DNA of 8,990 nt. Source: Promethearchaeota archaeon (lineage in GTDB: Archaea > Asgardarchaeota > Lokiarchaeia > Sigyniarchaeales > SOKP01). This document shows, piece after piece, positions 1 through 5,400 of this stretch (positions are counted from its first letter, which is position 1; the number at the start of each line of letters is the position of its first letter). The translations under genes and the position numbers were made by a program. Below the pieces are notes generated by a model that had not been told where the DNA came from, searched no databases, and was given only the letters and a program-made list of their open reading frames with translations. Location: the NCBI GenBank assembly GCA_019894815.1, contig JAGXNU010000077.1:1-8990 (forward strand), written 5' to 3'.

Positions 1-2
1 TT

Positions 3-332
3 TTAGGTTCACCAACCTATTTTGCGGACATGACAACTAGAATGAAAGCATTAATTGAGAGAGCAGGTCTTGTAAGTAAATTAAATGGAGGCCTTCTAAA
101 ACATAAAGTAGGTGCTGCTGTTGTAGCAGTAAGGCGAGCAGGAGCGACTCATGTGTTTTCTAGCATAAATTATTTCTTCTTGATAAGCCAGATGTTTGTT
201 GTTGGATCCAGTTATTGGAATTTAGGTATTGGTTTAAATCCTGGGGATGTAATGAATGATAAAGAAGGTATAACTACGTTTAAAGATTTGGGTCAGAACT
301 TTGCTTACTTGCTCCAAAAATTAAAAACTTAG
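3..332 (+). CDS. flavodoxin-family / NADPH-dependent FMN reductase-like protein (5' truncated)
   Basis: This is the C-terminal part of a flavoprotein cut by the window edge. The frame is open from the first complete codon (position 3), and the ATG at 30 is internal because homology-like sequence precedes it. The first residues, LGSPTYFADMTTRMKALIER, match the FMN-phosphate/isoalloxazine loop region of the WrbA / iron-sulfur-flavoprotein branch of the flavodoxin fold (usual form GSPvYFgdvsaqmKaFidR). Further on are VGAAVVAVRRAG, a central beta strand and helix typical of this family, and VVGSSYWNLGIG plus a GDV..D.EG segment near the C-terminus, also characteristic. Known members bind FMN and reduce quinones, flavin or iron-sulfur partners in the cytoplasm. 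The cysteine motif that would define an iron-sulfur flavoprotein would lie upstream and cannot be seen. Family assignment is good; the substrate is unknown. Confidence 0.85.
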   Translation, partial: LGSPTYFADMTTRMKALIERAGLVSKLNGGLLKHKVGAAVVAVRRAGATHVFSSINYFFLISQMFVVGSSYWNLGIGLNPGDVMNDKEGITTFKDLGQNFAYLLQKLKT

Positions 333-532
333 AAATTGAACATTTTTTTTCCAATATAGTCCAATATACAAGTTCTCCCAGTATTATGATATTTACCCTT
401 AAAATTTTGTATTTTTGCTATATAAATAATCTCAAAATTACCAAAATACTTATCTGGTTCATTATCATCGAAATAACTATGAAATTCTTCGACACCATCA
501 TGCTCTGTTTTGATTTTTCCGGGAGAGCTACC
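329..532 (-). pseudogene. possible remnant of a minus-strand gene, function unknown
   Basis: The minus strand is open for 67 codons from 532 down to a TAA at 329-331, which overlaps the flavoprotein stop tail-to-tail. Its composition looks protein-like (for example EHDGVEEFHSYFDDNEPDKY, then GKYHNTGRTCILDYIG near the end). It has no usable ATG, GTG or TTG near its beginning, and an in-frame TAA stands at 533-535. Another minus-strand frame is open from 618 to 421 and also reads like protein upstream of the junction (TYVSATSYFKLTIHKN), so one frameshift around 515-530 could join the two. The antisense plus-strand frame 386..649 uses the same codon register and is Phe/Ile-rich, as expected of a shadow of an Asp/Glu/Lys-rich protein. 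No family is recognised. The call is inferential: it could be chance openness. Confidence 0.3.
343..350 (+). terminator. oligo-T terminator after the flavoprotein gene
   Basis: A run of eight T on the plus strand begins 11 nt after the flavoprotein stop codon. Archaeal RNA polymerase terminates at such oligo-T stretches without needing a hairpin, and no stem is evident here. Confidence 0.5.
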
Positions 533-603
533 TTATTTGAATTTAATAGTATGATAATATTTTTATGGATTGTCAACTTGAAGTATGAAGTTGCTGATAC
601 ATA

Positions 604-623
604 CGTGAAACGAACGTTTCACG
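604..623. promoter_or_regulatory. perfect palindrome, operator-like
   Basis: CGTGAAACG-AA-CGTTTCACG has two perfect 9-bp arms around a 2-bp centre. It stands out because it is GC-containing in a very AT-rich spacer. Ten bases away lies the TATA-like palindrome at 634-647. For minus-strand transcription the inverted repeat would sit just downstream of that TATA box, over the expected transcription start, a classic position for a dimeric HTH repressor (TetR, MarR or similar). The only minus-strand target is the suspected remnant gene; on the plus strand the nearest start is far away, at 989. The regulator is not identified. Confidence 0.5.
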
Positions 624-633
624 ATTTATTTTT

Positions 634-647
634 AATATTTAAATATT
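634..647. promoter_or_regulatory. TATA-like palindromic box
   Basis: AATATTTAAATATT is a perfect 14-bp palindrome with the core of an archaeal TATA box. Being symmetric it gives no direction. The same 12-mer core ATATTTAAATAT recurs at 5181-5192 upstream of the acyl-CoA dehydrogenase gene. Moderate to low confidence, since AT-rich DNA yields such boxes by chance. Confidence 0.35.
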
Positions 648-887
648 GACAAGTTTAAAAGAAACGGAGTTCTAGGGCTGAATTTTATTTGAAATGAGGA
701 ATAATGTATTTCAACTCAAAAAGAAGGTAGAGATAAAAACCAGAAGTAATGAGTTCATATTTTATGAAGAATATTAGGTTCTTAATTTACTATTAAGGTT
801 AAGCTTGACAAGAACATGTAGTTTAAATCCATTAGGTTATATTTTCCATTATTCTGATTTTTACATGAAATAATTTAGATGAATATC

Positions 888-897
888 TATATAAATA
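888..897 (+). promoter_or_regulatory. candidate TATA box for the acetyltransferase gene
   Basis: TATATAAATA matches the archaeal TATA consensus and would place the transcription start near 920, giving a leader of roughly 70 nt before the TTG at 989. A second TATA-like stretch (ATATTTAATA, 921-930) would give a shorter leader. The sequence alone does not decide between them. Confidence 0.35.
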
Positions 898-988
898 AAT
901 TTATTATAAGTTAGAAATAGATATTTAATATTGGAGTTTAAGTGTTAATTATCGGTTTGAATATATCTAATTATAAAGATGATCAAAA

Positions 989-1504
989 TTGGCTAAACAT
1001 ATTATTTTAAAAAGTTCAAGATTATTGCTACGACCACTTTTAGAAGAAGATTTTCAAGGATTTCTTGAACTTCAAAAAGAAAATAATAAACTTGATTGGT
1101 TTCAATCTAAAAATGATATTAAGAAAATTTATCAATTTATCAAAGAAGATAAATTTAATAATTACATTTTTTCAATAATTCTGAAAAACAGTAATTCATT
1201 TATTGGTCTTTGTGGATTAGAAATCATCGAAACTAAATTACGAGCGAAAATTTTTTATGCATTTCTTTCTAACTTTTGGGGTAATGGGTATGGTTGGGAA
1301 GCGATTAATAATATTATAAAATTTGCATTTTCAGAGCTCTCATTGAATGAAATTACAGCTCATATTAACAATGGTAACACACGTGGTTGGAAAGTTGTAG
1401 AAAGAGTAGGTTTGAAATATATGGGTCAAATTAATGTTAATAATAAGAAGGTAATGCTGTTTTCAATAAATAAGAAAGAATATTTAAACCAAAATTGGTA
1501 TTAA
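989..1504 (+). CDS. GNAT-family N-acetyltransferase (RimJ/RimL type)
   Basis: This 171-residue protein is a full-length single-domain GNAT acetyltransferase, which transfers acetyl from acetyl-CoA to an amine. The N-terminus reads ILKSSRLLLRPLLEEDF, the usual opening of the RimJ/RimL/SpeG-like group (residues 5-21). The acetyl-CoA pyrophosphate loop is visible as FWGNGYGWEA (96-105), matching the [QR]xxGxG[AG] pattern with W-G-N-G-Y-G. The late motif NGNTRGWKVVERVGLKYMG (128-146) corresponds to the usual N..S..v.ek.GF..eG segment. The start is TTG at 989: the frame has a TGA just upstream (980-982), and the ATG at 979 belongs to another frame that stops after five codons. No good ribosome-binding site is seen. 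Substrate (ribosomal protein N-terminus, small molecule or antibiotic) is unknown. It precedes the gelsolin-like gene by 51 bp, and the two could be cotranscribed. Confidence 0.85.
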   Translation: MAKHIILKSSRLLLRPLLEEDFQGFLELQKENNKLDWFQSKNDIKKIYQFIKEDKFNNYIFSIILKNSNSFIGLCGLEIIETKLRAKIFYAFLSNFWGNGYGWEAINNIIKFAFSELSLNEITAHINNGNTRGWKVVERVGLKYMGQINVNNKKVMLFSINKKEYLNQNWY

Positions 1505-1555
1505 CTCTTTAATTTATATCTTTATTTTAATTATATCAAATAATCGGAGATTAAC

Positions 1556-2155
1556 ATGCAGTTATACAGTGTAGCTGAAAATGGTGCTTTAAGAAAGATT
1601 AAAAAAATTGATTTTAACGCTACCAAGGTTTACCTTATTGATGATATAAAAACTTTCTATATCTGGATTGGAAACAAAGCGTCCAATAAAAAGGTGGAAT
1701 ATAGTAATAAACGGGCTAATGATTTAAATAAAAAAAGAGAAAAAAAACAGGCAAAGATTGTTACTGAATATCAAGGAAAAGAATTTGGAGCATTTTTAGC
1801 TATTATGGAATTGCTTAAAAAAGGAGAATTTCAAGAAACAAAAGAAGGACGGCGTCCAGAGCTGAAAATAAACTATAAAGACACCCTAGATTTACTTGAA
1901 GCAGGAATAGAACCCGATTTCGAAGGAGAAGTCACGTTAGCCTGTCATGATTTAATTGAGGAAGGACATTCTTATGAAACTTTATCTAAAAAACTAGCAA
2001 AAATTCAGATACAGATGTTAAAAGGGAAAGGAAAGATAACTGCTAAAGAAATAAATCTAAAATCTAGTGAAATTCTAAAATCATCATCAACCTATGAAGA
2101 ACTGTGCTGGTTAATTACCGAATTAAGTGCCTTATTAGAAAAAAAAAACCTCTGA
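1556..2155 (+). CDS. gelsolin-like domain protein (Asgard type, single domain plus helical tail)
   Basis: The first 90 or so residues of this 199-residue protein look like one gelsolin/villin domain. A strand KVYLIDD (24-30) is followed by FYIWIGNKAS (34-43), the hallmark hydrophobic-W-hydrophobic-G segment that precedes the long helix, here VEYSNKRANDLNKKREKK (47-64). KIVTEYQGKEFGAFLAIM (67-84) then matches the final strand and G-E-F element. Gelsolin domains bind actin and often calcium, and Asgard archaea encode gelsolin-like proteins that regulate their actins. Residues 100-199 are helical, charged and unrecognised. The start is supported by GGAG (1546-1549), 6 nt before the ATG. The neighbouring genes are not obviously cytoskeletal. 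Family assignment is fairly strong from motif; actin or calcium binding is inferred. Confidence 0.75.
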   Translation: MQLYSVAENGALRKIKKIDFNATKVYLIDDIKTFYIWIGNKASNKKVEYSNKRANDLNKKREKKQAKIVTEYQGKEFGAFLAIMELLKKGEFQETKEGRRPELKINYKDTLDLLEAGIEPDFEGEVTLACHDLIEEGHSYETLSKKLAKIQIQMLKGKGKITAKEINLKSSEILKSSSTYEELCWLITELSALLEKKNL

Positions 2156-2187
2156 TGATCTACTTAATTAATTTCTTAAAATAATAT

Positions 2188-2196
2188 AAAAAAAAA
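2188..2196 (-). terminator. oligo-T terminator of the acidic-protein gene
   Basis: On the minus strand a T9 tract begins one base after the TAG stop at 2198-2200, followed by further T-rich sequence. This is a typical archaeal intrinsic terminator. Confidence 0.5.
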
Positions 2197-2197
2197 T

Positions 2198-2575
2198 CTA
2201 CAAATAAAGATTAAGTTTATCTAAGTCCTTTTGCATTACTGCTTGTCGTTTTTCTTGATCTATTTCTTCTGCCCTCATTCCTTGGGCATCATTATCCGAG
2301 ATCTCTACTTCTTCAACTTCATATGCTTTCTCAACCATCATCCCATATTTCATTGCATTGGCAACTAATTCTGGAATTAGAGAAATCATGCTTTTAAAAC
2401 TAAATATTCCACTTAATTGACTTAATATGGTGATCATTCGACCAAAAGGATCACTATCTACTTCGGGTTTTTTAACAATATCCATGATTCTTTTGAATAA
2501 AACTTCATAAAAAACCTCAAGTTCTTTTGCATTTAGTATAAATTCATTTTCTCCTTCTGTTTCTTCTTCTTCCAT
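2198..2575 (-). CDS. small acidic helical protein of unknown function
   Basis: The 125-residue product is not recognised. It opens with a Glu cluster (MEEEETEGENEF), has a largely helical, hydrophobic middle (residues 18-85, including RMITILSQLSGIFSF at 46-60 and ISLIPELVANAMKYG at 64-78), and ends in a charged segment (100-125) that may be coiled coil. No signal peptide is visible, and the hydrophobic stretches are too interrupted to be firm membrane helices. It converges on the gelsolin-like gene (42 bp between stops) and diverges from the next small gene. A T9 tract directly follows the stop, which supports its being a real transcription unit. No strong ribosome-binding site precedes the ATG. 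The function is open. Confidence 0.65.
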   Translation of the reverse strand: MEEEETEGENEFILNAKELEVFYEVLFKRIMDIVKKPEVDSDPFGRMITILSQLSGIFSFKSMISLIPELVANAMKYGMMVEKAYEVEEVEISDNDAQGMRAEEIDQEKRQAVMQKDLDKLNLYL

Positions 2576-2726
2576 TTTTCTTCAACCGTTTATATTAATG
2601 AATATGTAAGAATAAACATCTAATATTAAAAATTTAGTTATTTTATGAAATACATTTTCGCTAAAGATTTTGAATTATTGCTATAATAATAGGTATTTTT
2701 AATTTAATTTGAATTAATTAAATTTT

Positions 2727-3092
2727 ATGGCAGAAGTTGATTTGAATAAATTATTTCTTGAATGGCATGAGTTGAATAAGAAAACTGAAAAATATTTTGG
2801 CGAGTTTAATTTCTCGAAAATTAAAGAACTTAGAAAAGGACAGAATAAACTTGAAGATAAAATATATAGTGAAGTCAAAAAGAGTGCTTCTGAGCCAATA
2901 AAAAAAATTCTCCCTGATGAAGTTGGAGAATTAGAAGTTGGATATGAGGTAAATGGAAGCATTTTTTATTTCGTCATGATTGACCCTTCAATCGATTTGG
3001 ATGATGACGATGAAGAAATAAGACTAATAGCGATTGCTTTTGATGAAAATAGAAAAATAGAGATAATCAATGATTTTAAAATTGAAGATTGA
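2727..3092 (+). CDS. small acidic protein of unknown function
   Basis: This 121-residue protein has an N-terminal helical half (residues 1-60, rich in Lys and Glu, probably a helical hairpin or coiled coil) and a C-terminal half of predicted strands (GELEVGYEVNGSIFYFVMID at 67-86, IRLIAIAFD at 98-106, KIEIINDFKI at 110-119), separated by a D/E cluster DLDDDDEE (90-97). No known family is recognised. The ATG at 2727 has no Shine-Dalgarno. A TATA-like CTATAATAAT at 2681-2690 would give a leader of about 15 nt, consistent with near-leaderless archaeal initiation. Its stop lies 10 bp from the stop of the convergent zinc-ribbon gene. Codon use and composition resemble real coding sequence; the antisense frame is a Ser/Phe-rich shadow. 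Confidence 0.65.
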   Translation: MAEVDLNKLFLEWHELNKKTEKYFGEFNFSKIKELRKGQNKLEDKIYSEVKKSASEPIKKILPDEVGELEVGYEVNGSIFYFVMIDPSIDLDDDDEEIRLIAIAFDENRKIEIINDFKIED

Positions 3093-3102
3093 AGATAAAA
3101 TT

Positions 3103-3339
3103 TTATGGTATTAGTCTCAAGTCGTCAGCATCTTCAACGTCATCAGATTCATCGGTATCCTCTGCAAACACGTCGATTATGCCCTCCAATTCCTCATTTG
3201 CCAAGATATCTTCATCTTCTAAGATTTGTAAGAACTTCTTGTCGAAGTTAAGCTCGCATCTTGGACAAAAAACACTTCTTTCACGTTCTTTCACTTGTAA
3301 AGACTGACAGCGAGGGCAGTGATAATATATTGGCATCAT
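3103..3339 (-). CDS. small zinc-ribbon protein with acidic tail
   Basis: The 78-residue product has a four-cysteine zinc ribbon: CPRC at residues 8-11 and CPRC at 25-28, separated by 13 residues, in the layout YYHCPRCQSL...SVFCPRC. The rest (residues 38-78) is strongly acidic (EDEDILANEELEG, then DTDESDDVEDADD) with no recognised fold. Ribbons of this kind in archaea occur in transcription factors, ribosomal proteins and stand-alone adaptors, so only metal binding can be proposed. The start is one of two adjacent ATGs. A long leader of about 100 nt would follow if the TATA-like box and palindrome upstream (3446-3478) are its promoter. It lies downstream of, and co-oriented with, the acyl-CoA dehydrogenase, but a T15 tract separates them, so it is probably an independent unit. 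Confidence 0.7.
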   Translation of the reverse strand: MMPIYYHCPRCQSLQVKERERSVFCPRCELNFDKKFLQILEDEDILANEELEGIIDVFAEDTDESDDVEDADDLRLIP

Positions 3340-3445
3340 GTTATATTCTTTTTTTTTCGAATGTTTTGTTAATATTAATATTCAAAAATGGGCATAAATA
3401 ATTTCCAGCATTAAATTTTTATTAGACTCTTAAACTCATCTTAAA

Positions 3446-3462
3446 CTCGATAAAGTATCGAG
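3446..3462. promoter_or_regulatory. perfect inverted repeat next to a TATA-like box
   Basis: CTCGATA-AAG-TATCGAG has perfect 7-bp arms and a 3-bp centre. On the minus strand it lies 8 bp downstream of ATTTAAAT (3471-3478), so it would cover the region between TATA box and transcription start of the zinc-ribbon gene. It could be an operator, or a short hairpin at the start of its leader. Two copies of CTTAAACTC (3429-3437, 3440-3448) flank and overlap it. Confidence 0.4.
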
Positions 3463-3505
3463 ACTGAACTATTTAAATCCATTTTGTTTTCTTCACATTT
3501 AAATG

Positions 3506-3520
3506 AAAAAAAAAAAAAAA
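3506..3520 (-). terminator. T15 terminator of the acyl-CoA dehydrogenase gene
   Basis: A run of 15 T on the minus strand starts 19 nt after the dehydrogenase stop codon. It is the longest homopolymer in the window and a strong archaeal intrinsic terminator. It separates this gene from the co-oriented zinc-ribbon gene. Confidence 0.7.
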
Positions 3521-3539
3521 GTCCTATTAGTATAAAGCA

Positions 3540-5075
3540 CTAAAATTTATCGCTTTCGGCATACCACTTAGGATACCACTCATAGTAACTTAAAGGAAAG
3601 GCTTTTTGTAGGCCATCATAGGAGGCTTTAACTAAAGCAGTTTTTCCTTGGCGATCTTTGTTTGATACAATTAATTTTTTCTCTTCTAATGATTCTAGTA
3701 TTCTCCGAATTTCAGATCGACTTCCCCCTAGATCTTCTCTGACATCATCGGGAGTCATGTATAACCCAGGACTAACTTTATAGTCATGTGCTATTACTTT
3801 CAATACATTCTCTTCATTAACTTCCATACCTTTAAATTTGGAGTCTCTTGTTGATATAATAGGTGCGTTTACATCATCATTCCATCTATATCTAAGATTT
3901 TTATTAAAAAATGGAAGCATAGCAGAGAAACGATAAATTATCATCTTTTGTATTTCATTAGTCCCTGCTACTATTTCTCCTACTTTAGCTTCTCGCAATA
4001 TTCGTTCTATTGGAAGGAATTTAGTGAGTCCGTCACCACCAAGAATTTGAATTGCTTTTACTCCAATCTCTCTTGCATATTCAGTATTAATTAATTTTGA
4101 AATAGAAGCTTCAATCATTGGTTCCTTACCTTCATCTAGTAAATGTGCACAATAGTAAGTATAGAGTCTAGAAACTTTAGTTTTTATGATGATATCAGCA
4201 ATTTCACTTTGAATACCCGGAAATGTAAGAGTTGGGCGATTAAACTGGATTCTTCGCTTAGTATAGTTAAATAAGACTTGAACAACATCTTCAAAAAGTC
4301 CTCCAAACACCGCAGCACCAATGAGTCTTTCGAAATTAAGACCCGCCATCATGACGTTCCATCCTTTTCCAATTTCCCCTACTCGATTATTATCTGGAAT
4401 TCTCACGTGATCAAAATTAATGACACCATTAGGAACATTATCGAAACCGATTAATGGATTGATCTTTTCTAATGCAAAGCCAGGTCTTCCTCTTTCTACT
4501 AGGAAAGAAGTTAAATGACTGTACTGTTTGCGATCTCCAGGTTCATCACTCGTTTTAGCGTAAATGAAATATCGCCCTGAAACACCTGCACCTGTTATGA
4601 ATCGTTTCTTACCATTTATAACCCATTCGTCGCCATCTTTTGTAGCGGTTGTATGTACATTGGCTGCATCACTTCCAGCAAAAGGTTCTGTTATACAAAG
4701 TGCTCCCAATTCATCACCACTGGCAATCTTAGGAAGCCAATCCTGTTTTTGCTCTTCAGTCCCAAATCGTAGTATTTGTTCTAAACCAGCTAACATCGAT
4801 ACAGTGAAAACATGCCCAACTGCATATAATCTTCCTAATTGTTCAGCAACTATGCAGCTTCCAGTAGCACCTAATTCCATTCCCCCATATTCTTTTGGAA
4901 CTCCTGTTCCAAAATATCCCTCTTTAGCAACTTTCTTGACTAAAGGCCAGGGAAATTCTGTATTCCAAAAATAAGTTTCGGCTGCTTCAAAATTATCAGC
5001 GACAAAGGTTCTTACTTGCTTATTGATAGCTTTTTGTTCTTCTGTCCACCAAAAGAATTCTTCACTCATTATCAT
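3540..5075 (-). CDS. acyl-CoA dehydrogenase (isovaleryl-CoA dehydrogenase-like active site) with C-terminal winged-helix-like domain
   Basis: Residues 10-390 form a complete FAD-dependent acyl-CoA dehydrogenase, which oxidises an acyl-CoA thioester to the 2,3-enoyl-CoA and passes electrons to an electron-transfer flavoprotein. The signature ITEPFAGSDAANVHTTA (128-144) and RRIQFNRPTLTFPGIQ (274-289) are clear. The usual catalytic Glu in the Y-E-G-T loop is absent: the loop reads EIVAGTNEIQ with Ala at 370. Instead LNFERLIGA places Glu249 where isovaleryl- and long-chain acyl-CoA dehydrogenases carry their base. A branched or longer acyl substrate is therefore likely (inference). The protein has 511 residues against about 390 for the family; residues 415-495 resemble a winged helix (TPDDVREDL, then SRSEIRRILESLEEKKLI, then a basic wing). 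AAGGT precedes the first of two close ATGs. The gene stands alone, and a T15 terminator follows. Confidence 0.93.
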   Translation of the reverse strand: MIMSEEFFWWTEEQKAINKQVRTFVADNFEAAETYFWNTEFPWPLVKKVAKEGYFGTGVPKEYGGMELGATGSCIVAEQLGRLYAVGHVFTVSMLAGLEQILRFGTEEQKQDWLPKIASGDELGALCITEPFAGSDAANVHTTATKDGDEWVINGKKRFITGAGVSGRYFIYAKTSDEPGDRKQYSHLTSFLVERGRPGFALEKINPLIGFDNVPNGVINFDHVRIPDNNRVGEIGKGWNVMMAGLNFERLIGAAVFGGLFEDVVQVLFNYTKRRIQFNRPTLTFPGIQSEIADIIIKTKVSRLYTYYCAHLLDEGKEPMIEASISKLINTEYAREIGVKAIQILGGDGLTKFLPIERILREAKVGEIVAGTNEIQKMIIYRFSAMLPFFNKNLRYRWNDDVNAPIISTRDSKFKGMEVNEENVLKVIAHDYKVSPGLYMTPDDVREDLGGSRSEIRRILESLEEKKLIVSNKDRQGKTALVKASYDGLQKAFPLSYYEWYPKWYAESDKF

Positions 5076-5400
5076 TTATACCTTAAAGAGTTAATTTTAA
5101 TGCATGATAAAATTTATCGTATATCTAAAAGTTTGGGGATATTTCATTCACATCATAAATTCAAATACATTTGTTGATTAATATTTAAATATCGCTTTTA
5201 AAAAATTAATCTATTAATTTTTACGAGAGGATAAAATTAAATTACATAACTCTCATTATTCTTAAAAAACGCATAATTAAATTGATTTTTTATAAATAAA
5301 GAAGTGAATTATCATATCAATTCCCGCATCTATTAGAGAAGGACCTCGGACAACCAACACATTAGCAAAAAAAGGATATATTATTCATTACATTATTATA
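5076..5400. other. 325-bp divergent promoter region
   Basis: The spacer holds the promoters of the dehydrogenase (-) and the LbH gene (+). Near the dehydrogenase there is GATAAA-A-TTTATC (5106-5118), a 6-bp-arm inverted repeat that may be the TATA region or an operator, and farther up ATATTTAAATAT (5181-5192). The right side contains a TATA box (5289-5298) and an open frame continuous with the LbH gene from 5308. No RNA gene is seen. Confidence 0.5.
5289..5298 (+). promoter_or_regulatory. TATA box of the LbH membrane operon
   Basis: TTTATAAATA is a close match to the archaeal TATA consensus, and transcription would begin around 5318-5324. That would leave roughly 60-80 nt before the first plausible start codons (ATT 5383 or ATG 5401). 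Confidence 0.45.

Larger units (their letters stand above)
333..988. other. 656-bp region without an intact gene
   Basis: Besides the T8 tract, the possible gene remnant and the palindromes listed separately, the right half (650-988) has stops in all frames and no convincing gene. A 27-codon frame at 694-777 has no supporting signal. Three copies of ATTAGGTT or ATTAAGGTT lie at 773-780, 792-800 and 831-838, and GTTCTT (778-783) could pair with AAGAAC (810-815) around a small TTAAT/ATTAA hairpin. No tRNA or rRNA signature is visible. Confidence 0.6.

Noticed and set aside
386..649. An 87-codon plus-strand open frame beginning with ATG in the left spacer.
   Set aside because: It is Phe/Ile-rich with no domain pattern and lies in exact antisense register to a minus-strand frame of normal acidic composition, so it reads as a shadow. 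It also runs through the palindrome at 604-623.
805..840. GTTTAAATCC resembling a tRNA T-loop.
   Set aside because: The flanking bases do not pair into a T stem, and no acceptor stem, D arm or anticodon arm can be drawn around it.
979..996. ATG at 979 as the start of the acetyltransferase.
   Set aside because: It is in a different frame and meets TAA after five codons; TTG at 989 gives the full GNAT N-terminus.
3089..3307. A serine-rich plus-strand open frame overlapping the zinc-ribbon gene.
   Set aside because: The Ser/Thr runs are the reverse complement of Asp/Glu codons in the zinc-ribbon gene, whose CPRC motifs make it the real one.
4564..4974. A 136-codon plus-strand open frame inside the acyl-CoA dehydrogenase.
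   Set aside because: It is antisense to highly conserved dehydrogenase motifs and has no domain features.
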